Part shown: positions 8,669 to 18,882 of the stretch, in pieces
Layout: each line of letters opens with the position of its first letter
Numbering within the stretch: the stretch's first letter is position 1
DNA from: Aphanomyces cochlioides
Taxonomy: Eukaryota > Oomycota > Saprolegniomycetes > Saprolegniales > Verrucalvaceae
Direction of reading: 5' to 3'
DNA: 64,000 nt
Assembly (NCBI GenBank): GCA_019828595.1
Contig: JAHQRK010000021.1
Span: forward strand, 1,426,001-1,490,000
Position numbers and translations under genes: made by a program
Notes under the pieces: model-generated
What the model saw: the letters and a program-made list of their open reading frames with translations, nothing else
What the model was told of the DNA's origin: nothing
Database searches by the model: none

Positions 8669-9424
8669 TCATTCGATTCGCAGTGGATGGGAGATTCCAG
8701 CGTCATTCAATGCATCAATGAGCGCAGCTGGCTGAAGTCCTTGCTTTCCATGGACACTGACGTCGAAGTGCTTGATGTGGATATCCGTCAAAGCATACTG
8801 AAGGAGTTCTTGCGTGGATGACAAGTCTTGGGAAAGACGCAAGCCAACGCGCTGTTTCATGGGAAGTCCAACGACGTCGCACCATGTGAGAGCTTCGTAC
8901 GCTTCGAGTAAATTGTCCTCGTCTGCGAGGTTGTCCGTGTCGTCAAGAATGATCAAGTGGGCGCCTGCATCTGCCAACAAACTTCCTGCGAGTTGAATCG
9001 TCACGTCATTCGTGGCAAATGCATTCTTCAGAACGGCTTTCACGGCAAATCCGAGCTTCGTGGCTGCTGCACATTGCGCTAGGTGATCATTCCATGCCTC
9101 TCGTGGAGACTCGCAGGATAAATCGACAGCAAGAGCACCACGTGGAGTTGCATCATTGGACTTGATGTAGATTGGTTTGTCCTCTCCAAGAGCTTGTCGT
9201 ATCAACGGTGAAAGCCATGACTCCTTGGAGACCTCGAGAGAATCCAGACCACGAACTTCGAGAGCACTTGGCGCAGTTGTAGCCTCGTCAACAATGCCAT
9301 GTACGCGGATAGAGTCAGTGTACGTCACATGCTGCCCTGACTGGCTATCGTAATAGCTCACAACAGTGCCATGAGCACGTGCCAGCAGCGGCTGACGGAC
9401 CGCTCGTTGAATCCGTTGCAGCAT
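8669..9424 (-). CDS. Divergent HMG-CoA-lyase-like TIM-barrel protein, possibly mitochondrial
   Basis: Predicted 251-aa intronless protein. The N-terminus (MLQRIQRAVRQPLLARAHG) is Arg/Gln/Ala-rich without acidic residues, fitting a mitochondrial presequence. The segment LADAGAHLIILDDTDNL resembles the strand of HMG-CoA lyase family barrels that carries DxGxxxIxLxDT, and the C-terminal HFDVSVHGKQGLQPAAL resembles the family's glycine-rich closing region (xDxSVxGLGGCP). The Gly-Gly-Cys and the metal-binding HxH pair of true lyases are absent, so lyase activity is doubtful. I assign it to the TIM-barrel HMGL-like superfamily only tentatively; it could be an unrelated conserved protein. The stop is about 50 bp from the end of the convergent surface protein gene. 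Confidence 0.45.
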   Translation of the reverse strand: MLQRIQRAVRQPLLARAHGTVVSYYDSQSGQHVTYTDSIRVHGIVDEATTAPSALEVRGLDSLEVSKESWLSPLIRQALGEDKPIYIKSNDATPRGALAVDLSCESPREAWNDHLAQCAAATKLGFAVKAVLKNAFATNDVTIQLAGSLLADAGAHLIILDDTDNLADEDNLLEAYEALTWCDVVGLPMKQRVGLRLSQDLSSTQELLQYALTDIHIKHFDVSVHGKQGLQPAALIDALNDAGISHPLRIE

Positions 9425-9537
9425 GGAAATTGATGTATTGTGATTGGAAATCGTAGGAATGAATTTCCGACGCTGTCATTTCTACCAATTAGATATTGAT
9501 AATTTTATGATTGGTTGATTGTGTTTTTCGCTTTCAG

Positions 9538-9738
9538 ATGTTGAGTGCGACGGACAAGAGAAGACTCCTTGTTGTGCTTGTGTGTGGCCAAGAGGGCGGA
9601 AATAGACCGTCACCCAAGGCTATCCCTTCAAGACTGTGTTGGCCACCGTCGTCGTCAGCCTCCTCGTGCTTGTTGTCTCTCCCAGCGTTCCTGTCCTGAA
9701 GGCGATCGACTCCATGCAGCTCTGGTGGGCTCGCACTG
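9538..9738 (+). pseudogene. Fragment of a membrane protein gene (5' part only)
   Basis: From 9606 a frame reads TVTQGYPFKTVLATVVVSLL and continues hydrophobically to SMQLWWARTVG, then a consensus donor (G|GTAAGC) near 9739. An ATG at 9538 can be joined by a 35-nt GT-AG intron. No continuation is recognisable: the following DNA is the 3' part of the antisense gene at 9785-10387. It may be the 5' stump of a gene interrupted by the repeat-family gene next to it. Low confidence. Confidence 0.25.
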
Positions 9739-9784
9739 TGGGTAAGCCCAAATCACATGAATCAACCAATGTATTCAACAACAA

Positions 9785-10387
9785 TTAGGAAAACCTATAG
9801 GAATTGTCGCTGCTGTCTTCTCCGTTGAGCTTCAGTTGGCGAACCAAGCGAACGGCCGTCGCCACACGCAGTTGCTCGTCTCGGCGTTTTCTCTTTCTGG
9901 ACGTCAATTGTTTCAAAGGCTTCAACACACGCTTCGCCACAGCAAAGGACTCTGCAGCAGCGAATGAATTAGACACACAGCTCAGATCTTTTCCTGTCGT
10001 AAGTTTATAGAATGCAGACATCTTGTCCATGAGGAATTTCCACTCAAAGAAAGCCTTTCGCTCGTTCTTGGCTGCAATATCAATTGTCTTTATTTTGCAA
10101 AATGGTGGGTATTTTCTTGCAGGGTTGCCATACCACCAGAGCGTCCAAGCGGATGCAACATCGACACTAGGAAATGAGAATGACTCAGGTAACTTATGGA
10201 TTCCACCACGCCAATGATATATGGGGCAATTTATAGATTCTGATGCAGCGTCTTCGGCTGAAGTAGGATCATTTCGACAAGAAGAACCAAGTGTGTCTTC
10301 AATGGCTTTAGCAACTGTTTGCTGCAAGGTCGACTCGCAATAATGTCGTGTGATATGGCCCGATGCGACTCCATTTTCGTCCATCAA
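9785..10387 (-). CDS. Oomycete repeat-associated protein, unknown function
   Basis: Predicted 200-aa intronless protein. The central part reads PIYHWRGGIHKLPESFSFPS, then ASAWTLWWYGNPARKYPPF, then NERKAFFEWKFLM. This combination (H-x-W-G-G, leucine-proline turn, W-x-L-W-x-x-G-x-P, then a basic helix with FLM) is one I associate with a large dispersed protein family in oomycete genomes, often near transposons. I know no established function for it. A C-terminal KRKRR patch could be a nuclear localisation signal. It sits exactly between a truncated membrane-protein fragment (9538-9738) and the 5' breakpoint of an SDR pseudogene (10421), as expected if its insertion broke older genes. Confidence 0.5.
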   Translation of the reverse strand: MMDENGVASGHITRHYCESTLQQTVAKAIEDTLGSSCRNDPTSAEDAASESINCPIYHWRGGIHKLPESFSFPSVDVASAWTLWWYGNPARKYPPFCKIKTIDIAAKNERKAFFEWKFLMDKMSAFYKLTTGKDLSCVSNSFAAAESFAVAKRVLKPLKQLTSRKRKRRDEQLRVATAVRLVRQLKLNGEDSSDNSYRFS

Positions 10388-10420
10388 CTCCTTGATGCTG
10401 TCAAAAATTACGCTTTATAC

Positions 10421-10856
10421 TAGGCATCCATTCTCCTTATAGCCATATTCGCGAAGATCCTGAGCTCAAGGAGAACTACTCGCTGAAGAATGCTGCGGAC
10501 GCTGCTGGCTATTACAACGATCTAATGTTGGATGCGTTAAGCGAGAAGCCTGAAAATTCGGGCGTTGCTTTTGCACACTCAGCCCCAGGCTTCGTAGCGA
10601 CCAACTGGGGAACCGAAATGCCGTGGATTATTCGCATGATCTTGAAACACTCAAGTTGTTGGCCAAGTCCTAGGACGACTGTGGTGAATTCATGGCGGAT
10701 TTCTTGCTCGATCCTGAAGTCACCCCTGGCAAATTGTATGTCATCAACCAGCATGGCGACCCTACCAACACAACAACGGCTCACACGGAGGAAGCCAAAG
10801 CGTTCATTTATCAACATACAATTGATCGCATTGCCGCCGCTGTCAAGACAAACTAG
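10421..10856 (+). pseudogene. 5'-truncated, frameshifted SDR pseudogene
   Basis: The DNA aligns throughout with the C-terminal half of the intact SDR gene at 11211-12182: NAADAAGYYNDLMLDALSEK and AFAHSAPGFVATN are readily recognised. Homology begins abruptly near 10421. A frame change near 10645-10660 separates the PGFVATN part from a second frame encoding EFMADFLLDPEV and FIYQHTIDRIAAAV, which ends at TAG 10854-10856. No Rossmann half is present. It is a tandem duplicate that lost its 5' half and then decayed. Confidence 0.8.
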
Positions 10857-11210
10857 TCCAAAAGCATAGTACACGTTTCTGTTTGCTCGGCAGCTTTTAT
10901 CAATGGACACAGTGTTTTTTTCGGAATTAGGGACTGTAATAGGACAACGCAGTCGCGCTTGCTTGCTTCAAGGATATGTGCTGCATACAGAGGCAAAGCA
11001 GCTACCATTGCTGCAACATTCTTCCTCCATGAAGCATGAACTCTTTCTTGGCTTGTTTGGATGGACAAACCGCAAATTCACGTACAAAAATGAGAAAAAA
11101 GTCGGAAAAAAGTGTAAAAAATCCCGAAAATGATGATTATGCTTTTCATTTTGTGGTAATCTTGATGGGGTTGATCATGTTGGTTGAAGACATTCGGGGA
11201 TTTCGGAAGC
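10857..11210. other. Intergenic, no gene seen
   Basis: 350 bp separating the SDR pseudogene from the intact SDR gene; purine-rich around 11085-11130. No RNA gene or supported frame recognised. Confidence 0.45.
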
Positions 11211-12182
11211 ATGCGTCTTGGGAGATCTGTTCTTGGTGCATCGACCGCCATTGTTGCTCTTGCCATCGCGTACACCATTCAGACTGACTCGATGCGACTC
11301 CAAGCTCTCAAAGCGAAGAATGCTCATGCCAGCTTCCCTGGCCAGACGGCGCTTGTTGTAGGTGGCACGTCGGGAATCGGCGAAGGGATTGCTCGACGTT
11401 TGGCACAAGCCAAGTTTGATGTCGTCATTGCAGGACGTAATGCTGTTCGTGGAAATGAGATCGTGAAGGAGTTGAACGATATCAACCCCACTGGAACGTA
11501 TCGCTTCCTCCCCGTCGACGCTCAACTCATGAAGAATGTTCAAGGCTTGTCGAGTCAAGTTCCACCGATTGACAAATTGGTTTTGACGCAAGGCATTGGA
11601 ACGTTCCAAGGGTATACTCCAACATCAGAAGGCATTGATCAAAAGCTTGCGTTGCATTACTACAGCCGCATGGCGTTCATTCAAGAGTTCCTTCCTATGC
11701 TACGGGAATCCATGAACTCGCCACGAGTCCTGTCGGTTCTTACTGCCGGTGTTCATCCTCCATATCTGCACTACCGCGAAGATTCTGAGGTCAAGGAGCA
11801 CTACTCAATCAAGAATGCTGCAGACGCCGGTTGCATGTACAACGATCTCATGCTTGATGCATGGAGCGAAAAACCTGAAAACTCTGGTATAGCCTTTGCT
11901 CACTCGGCTCCTGGCTTTGTTGCAACCAACTTGGGTTCTGGAATGCCATGGATTGTCCGTCTGCTGTTGAAACCAGCCCAGCTTCTCGCCAGATCCAAGG
12001 ACGAATGCGGTGAGTTCATGGCAGATTTCTTGCTGGATCCTGAAGTCACGCCTGGTAAATTCTACCCGATCGATCAGAATGCCGAGCCCACAACCAAGAC
12101 TTCTGCCCACACGGACGAAGCGAAAGCATTCATTTACCAGCACACTCTGGATCGCATTGCTTCTGCTGTCCAGACAGAGTAG
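11211..12182 (+). CDS. SDR-family oxidoreductase, membrane-anchored
   Basis: Predicted 323-aa protein (332 aa if the in-frame ATG at 11184 is used). The N-terminal hydrophobic stretch (SVLGASTAIVALAIAYTI) is a likely membrane anchor. A Rossmann nucleotide-binding motif follows: TALVVGGTSGIGEGIARRLA, with VVIAGRN typical of NADP-type SDRs. LVLTQGIGTFQGYTPTSEGID and HYYSRMAFIQEFLPML correspond to the NNAG region and following helix. The usual YxxxK is represented by YNDLM, so the catalytic Lys is absent; my recollection is that related fungal and protist SDRs share YNDL, so this may be a subfamily feature rather than decay. The substrate is unknown. The pseudogene immediately upstream shows the locus was tandemly duplicated. 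Confidence 0.8.
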   Translation: MRLGRSVLGASTAIVALAIAYTIQTDSMRLQALKAKNAHASFPGQTALVVGGTSGIGEGIARRLAQAKFDVVIAGRNAVRGNEIVKELNDINPTGTYRFLPVDAQLMKNVQGLSSQVPPIDKLVLTQGIGTFQGYTPTSEGIDQKLALHYYSRMAFIQEFLPMLRESMNSPRVLSVLTAGVHPPYLHYREDSEVKEHYSIKNAADAGCMYNDLMLDAWSEKPENSGIAFAHSAPGFVATNLGSGMPWIVRLLLKPAQLLARSKDECGEFMADFLLDPEVTPGKFYPIDQNAEPTTKTSAHTDEAKAFIYQHTLDRIASAVQTE

Positions 12183-12245
12183 GTAGCTAGCTGTCCCGAT
12201 AGTAGTTTAGAGGATAATGTTGGAAATATACTTGACAACGTTGGA

Positions 12246-13034
12246 TTAGCTCTTTTTCGTAATACGATAGATGCGCTTGATGGTCCGCTGGTCTTGGTCA
12301 TGAGAGATGTCTTCTACGAGTTGGTCGACGTGCATGTGCTTGCGACAGAGTTTGAAGAAACGCTCGTCTCGCTTCCACCGTTTGACGTGGGCTAGCAGGA
12401 CGTCCACATTGTGATCCACGACGAGAGCTCGCACAGTCTCGAAGAATGGTTGGAAGAGGTTCTCCCAGTAGACACAGTCGGCAGCAACGCACAGCAGGCG
12501 CTCACATGGAGGGATCTGTGTCATTACTTGGGTGAGGTCGTTGGCGTTGCCCCAGGACACGACGGCTGCTTGCACGTTTTCTGTCGTGCAATTCAATCCA
12601 ATGTTTGTATCCAGTAGAGGGATCGCCACGGGCAAGTCGGTCAGGACGACGTGGGAAGCATGCAGTTTGTGGCAGACAAGGCCGCACAACCCAATTCCAG
12701 CACCCAATTCCAGCACGGAAGTGCCTTCTGGAAGATATTCAGAGGTATGTTGCTCGAGGTAATGCGATAGGAACGTAGCAGCAGGCCAAAGCTGATGTGC
12801 GATGCCTTTCTTGCGTTCTTGCCGCAGGATAATTGAGAACGACTTGTTCAACGATTCATACGTCATGGAGTCGTCCGACACAGATTCACTAGCGATGGGA
12901 CTGGCATCTTCGTCATCGCTGCTTTCTTCACTGCTCTCGTCGTCACTTTCACGAAACATACTCTTGAGCAGATTTCTCCTCGGGGTTCGAGTGTCATCCT
13001 TCGACTTGTCTCCAGCCTCCATCAATGCTGCCAT
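12246..13034 (-). CDS. METTL21-type protein lysine methyltransferase
   Basis: Predicted 262-aa intronless protein. Residues 1-60 are a charged, Ser/Asp/Glu-rich leader. The class I SAM-dependent methyltransferase domain (Methyltransf_16 family) follows: QLWPAATFLSHYL aligns with the family's x-W-x-A motif, VLELGAGIGLCGLVCHKL is the SAM-binding motif I, VVLTDLP is the acidic loop, and VAADCVYW corresponds to the DxxY motif after strand 4 that marks METTL21/METTL20-like lysine methyltransferases. Known members methylate chaperones and translation factors; the substrate here cannot be told. The gene is convergent with the SDR gene (63 bp between stops). A TTATCCGAATAA sequence lies about 30 bp upstream of the start. 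Confidence 0.85.
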   Translation of the reverse strand: MAALMEAGDKSKDDTRTPRRNLLKSMFRESDDESSEESSDDEDASPIASESVSDDSMTYESLNKSFSIILRQERKKGIAHQLWPAATFLSHYLEQHTSEYLPEGTSVLELGAGIGLCGLVCHKLHASHVVLTDLPVAIPLLDTNIGLNCTTENVQAAVVSWGNANDLTQVMTQIPPCERLLCVAADCVYWENLFQPFFETVRALVVDHNVDVLLAHVKRWKRDERFFKLCRKHMHVDQLVEDISHDQDQRTIKRIYRITKKS

Positions 13035-13615
13035 GATAAAAAGTCATGCGGAATTTCAGAGAATTATCCGAATAAGACATTTGACATGTGTGAAATATAC
13101 ACAACATCAACCGCAAACCAGAACACAAGATGAGGCTTTCATGCGTCGTTCAAAGCAACATAGGTAGGAAAGGCTCCTCGTCAATAGAACTCAAAGTCAA
13201 ACGTTAGTTCTTTCGTTGCAAACGCGAAGCGAGTAGACTTTAAAGCTGCGGAGGAGTGGAAGTACTGTAGTATAACAGTCTCTGTTTACTAGGAGCAGAA
13301 GGCTTGGTCACGCTGACAATCGTCGATTCCGCTTGAAATCAACCAAGTGGTGACAAAACTTAGCCTGAAACGAGGGTATAGAAACTGCGCATGCAAGCTT
13401 AACTTGCTCAAAGGAGCTAAGACAGACTCTGCCTAGATAAAATTGAAAGAAACTTGCTGCTCCATTTCGAACCATAACTACATACTCCGATGAACAATTT
13501 AACTTAGAAACCCCTACACACCTAACCCCTTCACCCCTTGACCTTTGAAATTGAGTATCAGATTTGGAAGGATTCCATTCCTTCGCTCATTTTGTTTCCT
13601 TGGTGGGGATCTTCC
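13035..13615. other. Intergenic, no gene seen
   Basis: 580 bp shared 5' region of the divergent methyltransferase and CCT6 genes. No tRNA or snRNA signature (A/B box, Sm site, C/D box) was recognised by eye. The last 100 bp before CCT6 contain a pyrimidine-rich stretch (13520-13545). Confidence 0.4.
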
Positions 13616-15392
13616 ATGTCTAGCGTCCGCACAGTCAACCCGAATGCTGAAGTCGTTGCGCGTTCCCAAGCGCTTCTGGTGAACGTCAGTGCTGCCCGTG
13701 GTCTCCAGGGTGTTTTGAAGTCCAACTTGGGTCCGCGGGGAACCCTCAAGATGTTGGTCGGAGGGGCTGGCCAAATCAAACTCACAAAGGATGGCAACGT
13801 CCTTTTGCACGAAATGCAAATCCAGCATCCCACTGCCGCTGTCATTGCGCGTGCTGCTACGGCTCAAGATGATATCACAGGTGATGGCACCACTTCCAGC
13901 GTTCTCTTCACGGGCGAATTGTTGAAACAAGCCGAACGGTTTCTTTCGGATGGCCTCCACCCTCGCATCCTTGCTGAAGGTTTTGAATTGGCCCGCGAAG
14001 AAGCTCTCCGAGTTTTGGACCGCATTAAGGTACCTCAGCGCCTTTCTATGGATATTAACCAGGGAACAGGTCGAAAAGGCCAACGTGTTGCAAGACCGTG
14101 AACTCTTGGCTAGTGTCGCGCGCACCTCTCTCCGTACCAAGTTGGATCAGCAATTGGCCGACCAATTGACAGAAATTGTCACCGACGCCGTCTTGACGAT
14201 CGCTCAACCTGGACGCCCGGTGGACTTGCACATGATTGAAATCATGCATGTATGCAAATTCAGTTTGTGATCGCATTTTGATGATCTTCGGTCCCGTAGA
14301 TGGTTCATCAAAGTGCCGCAGATACTCGTCTGATCAAGGGTCTCGTCTTGGACCATGGTTCCCGCCACCCAGACATGCCTTCCGAATTGGAAAACTGCTT
14401 TATCATGACGTGCAACGTGTCGCTCGAGTACGAAAAGAGTGAAGTGAACTCTGGCTTCTTCTATAACAGCGCCGAACAGCGCGAAAAGATGGTCGAAGCC
14501 GAACGCAAGTTCACCGATGACAAGGTCAAGCAAATCATTGAATTGAAGCGCCACGTGTGCACAGAAGAAAATGGCTACAACTTTGTCATTATCAACCAGA
14601 AAGGCATTGACCCTCTCTCCCTTGACATGCTTGCGAAGGAAGGTATTCTTGCTTTGCGCCGTGCCAAGCGCCGCAACATGGAACGTCTCACTTTGGCTTG
14701 CGGTGGTATGGCCATCAACAGCACGGACGACATGGAGCCCAACATGCTCGGCTGGGCTGGCCGCGTCTACGAGCAAACTCTGGGCGAAGAACACTACACG
14801 TTTGTTGAAGACGTTCGCCACCCACAATCGTGCTCGATTTTGATCAAGGGTAAGAAATTTCAGTCTAACTGAGCCACATTGACATGGTCCATGTGTAGGT
14901 CCTAACGAACACACAATTGCACAAATCAAAGACGCCGTCCGCGATGGTATTCGTGCAGTCAACAACACGATCGAAGACCAGAGCGTTGTGCCTGGTGGCG
15001 GTGCCTATGAATTGGCTGCCCATCAAGCCCTGATGGAATTCAAGGAGACTGTTTCTGGTCGCGCCAAGTTGGGCGTTCAAGCATTTGCCGACGCTCTGCT
15101 CATTATCCCCAAGGTCCTCGCTGAAAACTCAGGCCTTGACGTCCAAGATGCTCTCTTGGCATGTCTGGAAGAGCGAAAGAAGACTGGCGAAGCTGTCGGC
15201 TTGGATCTTTTCTCAGGCGAGCCCATGCTACCGTTGCAAGAAGGCATTCTTGACAACTACCGCGTGAAGCGGCAATTCATTCACTTGGCCACAGCATTGG
15301 CGTCGCAGCTTTTGCTCGTGGACGAAGTCATGCGAGCAGGACGACAGATGGGCAAGAGCCAACCTCAGCCTGATATGCCGACTGACGAATAG
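13616..15392 (+). CDS. CCT6: T-complex protein 1 subunit zeta
   Basis: ATP-dependent group II chaperonin subunit of the cytosolic TRiC/CCT ring. Four exons predicted: 13616-14029, 14070-14249, 14300-14849 and 14899-15392, with introns of 40, 50 and 49 nt, giving 545 aa, close to the usual ~530. Diagnostic blocks: [49 protein letters not shown] (the nucleotide-binding GDGTT), [53 protein letters not shown] and [20 protein letters not shown] and the EVNSGFFY segment are typical of the zeta subunit rather than other CCT paralogues. The phase of each junction and alignment with the family support the splice sites. The first intron is only 40 nt. Confidence 0.95.
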
Positions 15393-15715
15393 GTTTAATA
15401 GTCAAGTTCTTTTTTAAAAACCTTTCTTCAATTCTGAAATGTATTTTAAAAACAAAGTGCGTTCTAAAATTCATCATGTTGCTCCGACGAGGGATGATGA
15501 GCCTCGGCCATGAGAGAAGATAAAATTCCTGCACAAATCGCGTGCAATCGTGAATATGAACATTCAATTGTAGACTTCAGAGCAATTTGCGAGCGATCGT
15601 GGTTGACATGTGAAATTCATCGATTTTGAAGTTTTGGTCGAGCGGATTTTTCAAGGGAATGTTGGGTACAGATCTGAAAATTCGCAATTTATTTTTTCAC
15701 ATTTTGTGATTTTCC
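15393..15715. other. Intergenic, no gene seen
   Basis: 320 bp between CCT6 and the ankyrin pseudogene. The last ~60 bp (gaaaattcgcaattt... ttccATG) resemble the sequence before the start of the intact paralogue at 19299, so the duplicated unit includes promoter-proximal DNA. Confidence 0.45.
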
Positions 15716-18252
15716 ATGCCGAGGGTAAGAAAGTACACACCAGAGTACATAACGATGTGTGCCGAGCAGTTGAGGAACAAGCTTCTCTATGCTGCTGGAA
15801 GCGGAGATGTCAAGACCATTCGGGTTATTCTGGACAAGAATGTAGAAGTGGATACGTTCGGAGACGACTGGGTACCCACAGAACGCGTTCTTGGGGAATA
15901 TATGATGTGTGTAGGACGATGAGACTCGTTGTACAACACCTCTTTATGAAGCTGCACGTGGAGGACACGCAAAAGCTGTTGCATTTCTAGTGGAAAGGGG
16001 AGCAAACTTAAACTTTTCAGTCGTCAAGACGGGAAGTACGCCGTTGATGATTGCGTCCATCCAAGGTCATGTTCAAGTTGTAAATGTGCTTTCAAGATGC
16101 AACACACTGGATTTAAACGCGCAGGACAATGTAAACATTGCGCTTACTATAAGTTGCACTATTGATTGTAGAATGGAAGTTCCGCGCTCTTTTTGGCCGC
16201 CAGCAGGGGCAAGACTGAAGTGGTCCGCACTCTGATGGAAGCATCAGCAGCTGTTGACCTTGTATGCGTGGTAAACTTCGTTCAACGTGAAGCAATTGCA
16301 TCGAACTCACTAGAATGGCAAAACAGCGTTACATGTGGCGAGCGAAAATGGTCATCATGAAATTGTGAAACTTCTCGTCCGTAAAGCAAACGTGAATCTG
16401 CAGGACAACGTACGAACTCGATTCACCGCTTTGACTGACCAAGAATTAGGATGGCTGCGTAGCACTCCATTTGGCTGCAGGGAATGGTCATCTACAAGTT
16501 GTTCAAGAACTTTTGGCTGCCTCGGCCGATCCTTCTATTAGGAACTTGGTCATCTTCATGGTCTTTGGCATTTCTCACTCATAGTAGGGTGGTTTGACCC
16601 CCTGCAAGAGAGCTTACTCAACTGGCCACCACAATATTGTTGCTCTTCTGGAAGCAAATACCAATGGCCAGAAGGAGGTAGCCTACCCATTTACATTGGA
16701 GCTAAAACCACACCATAGTCGTTGCATTTCGATGTGTCGCCCGGCATCATCAAAAACTCTTCGGCGTTCATTCAATGGGTTTGTGAATGCACTGAATTTT
16801 CTTTACTTGCTTTCTTAGCTTCGAGAACGAGAATTACCAACAACAGCTCCGCACCAGAAGGTAATTGATTGATTTTTCACTGAGTATCAATTGACTTATG
16901 TTCAGGTGGACGATACCTTACCGCAATTGGACTGGTCGAGTGTGCCTGCCGAAAAATCTAAATCTGCTGCTCCAATGGGAGTCACAATCCGGTTTATTCG
17001 TCAGTGGATGGAGGAGCGTGGAGGTCGCGAAGTATTTAGAACCTTGACCACACGAGAAGTTTGCCATCATTTCGTCAAGCAATTCACAGAATCTTCGGGT
17101 CGGTCTCTTGTGGAACTTCTATTGAGCACTCCAGGGGGGCGAAAAACATATCCGTCCAGCTAAATGGTTCGTGAGTCATGCGTGGCAGTATTTGTTTGTT
17201 GAAACGATGGACGCTATTGAAAACTTTCTGGACGAGCAAGACGACCTAGACGCTGGGTTTTGGTTTTGTATGTTCAACAACAATCAGCACGAGCCATCAG
17301 ATGACATGTTTTTGACCAAGTTTCGAGACTCTCTAACATCAATTGGTCGAGTGGTCATGGTCGTCCATCCTTGGCATTCCCCTGAATCACTCAAGCGACT
17401 TTGGTGCATCTTCGAGCTGTATGTGGCGAGAGAAATTGACTGCACTTTTGAACTTGCTATGTCTCAAAATGAAAAACAGAGGTTCATTCAAGCCATGAAA
17501 TCGGACGCTTTTCCATATCTTGACAAGCTCAGCCATATCAATTGTGCTAAGTCTGAAGCACTGAGCGCACCGATCGCAAGAAAATCGAAAGTATTATCGC
17601 TCCTGTGGGCTACCCAAACCTGGATAAAATGATTTACAAGTGCATGAACGAGTGGATGGGACGAAATATTGACCAACAAATCCGAATTGCACGCCGAGAC
17701 AACGATCCTCCGAAATTGGCGACATGGCTGAAAATTAAAGGGCGATTCCTTACCGAACAGAGCCAATTGGAAGAAGCCAAAGCGTGTTATGCAGCAGCGC
17801 ACGATTTGTACAATGATCTCAAATTACAGCGCGAAGAGGGACGCACAATAGCAGCGTCGGCTTATCTTCGTGTTCTCAAGGATGAGCATATTTCGACATG
17901 GGAGAGCGTGCTGAACGAGTGTAGAGTCTACCAGACGACTCGTTTTGGACCAAAGCACCCCGACACACTTGCTTCGAAGTATTATTTGGCAATCGGTCTT
18001 TTCTTGATGCGAAATCGAGCCAAAGAGGTCAAGATGCTTCTTCGAGAATGCTCTGAATCACTCACCAATCTCGAGAACCCTCGAGTACTGCGAATACATT
18101 TCGAATATGGTCTTGCCATGCACCGTTGTGGAAAGAACGTTTTGTCGACAATGGAAAACATCTTTAAGAGACAAAAAGCAATGCTCGTCTGTCATCATCC
18201 TCATTTGGATGACACATAGAAATTTTTGGAGGAACTTCGGGCCCAAGCTTAG
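15716..18252 (+). pseudogene. Decayed ankyrin / TIR-like / TPR gene (copy A)
   Basis: Same architecture and equivalent introns as the intact copy at 19299-21854: a 9-bp first exon (MPR), short ankyrin exons from 15770 to about 16670, then the long last exon from 16906 beginning VDDTLPQLDWSSVP. In the last exon a run of six G (17134-17139) replaces five G in copy B, giving +1. A compensating -1 lies near 17561-17571, and GAA has become TAG at 18217-18219, close to the C-terminus. Between the two indels the shifted frame still encodes KWFVSHAWQYLFVETMDAIE and RLWCIFELYVA, so damage is recent, or the indels are homopolymer sequencing errors. Without correction the frame stops at 17163, just before the TIR-like core. 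If the indels are errors, the gene is functional with a slightly shortened C-terminus. Confidence 0.75.
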
Positions 18253-18273
18253 ATGTACAATTGGGCATACTCC

Positions 18274-18882
18274 ATGGCTCTTGGCAAGTCCTTTTCCACG
18301 ACGATGCTAGCTACGCGCGGTGTCGAACGACGTCTAGAGCCTAGCCCTCGAAGCTGCTGAGTTCGCTGCTGTTGCCGCCAAGAAGACTCAACGCAGCAAC
18401 GCAGACGTTGTAGTGGTTAAATGCCCCACGGTCTTGGAAAGAAGTTTCGCGGATCTGGAAAGAAGAATCGTGGAGCGTCGCTCAAGAAGTTGTCTCGCAA
18501 TGGTTCCAAGAAGTTCGAGAAACATGTTGTCGCTCGAGCATCCCAAGAACGTGGCGAAAATTTTTGGCTTCATGGGTATTGGCAGTGCTATTGGCGGCAG
18601 AATTGGTCGGTTCTTTGGAAGTCGTGCTGGTATTAAAGCATGCACATGCCCACCGACACGGCTGCTGCTTCTGCGATTGGAAGTTGTGTAGCTGGTGCTG
18701 CTGGCGACTATGTATGGGGTGCCATTTGTGGAATTGTCGGTGGCAAGGTCGGTGAATCGAAAATTTTGGTGGCAAAGTTGATTTCTGCGGCGGTGGTAAA
18801 TCCACAGACCGTGCCAAGAGCTGGATCCGCCGCGAGCTTACCGACAAAGGCCTCCGTCGTCTGCAGCAACCCAACTGTCTAA
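18274..18882 (+). pseudogene. Frameshifted Gly/Ala-rich protein gene remnant
   Basis: An ATG at 18274 opens MALGKSFSTTMLATRGVERR, after which continuity needs changes of frame: one frame gives EAAEFAAVAAKKTQRSNADV, KNVAKIFGFMGIGSAIGG and RIGRFFGSRAG; another from about 18640 gives DTAAASAIGSCVAGAAGDYV and GAICGIVGGKVGES. The recurring G-x-x-G/A-rich helices look like a membrane-embedded or glycine-zipper protein. At least two indels break it. Family not recognised. Confidence 0.4.
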
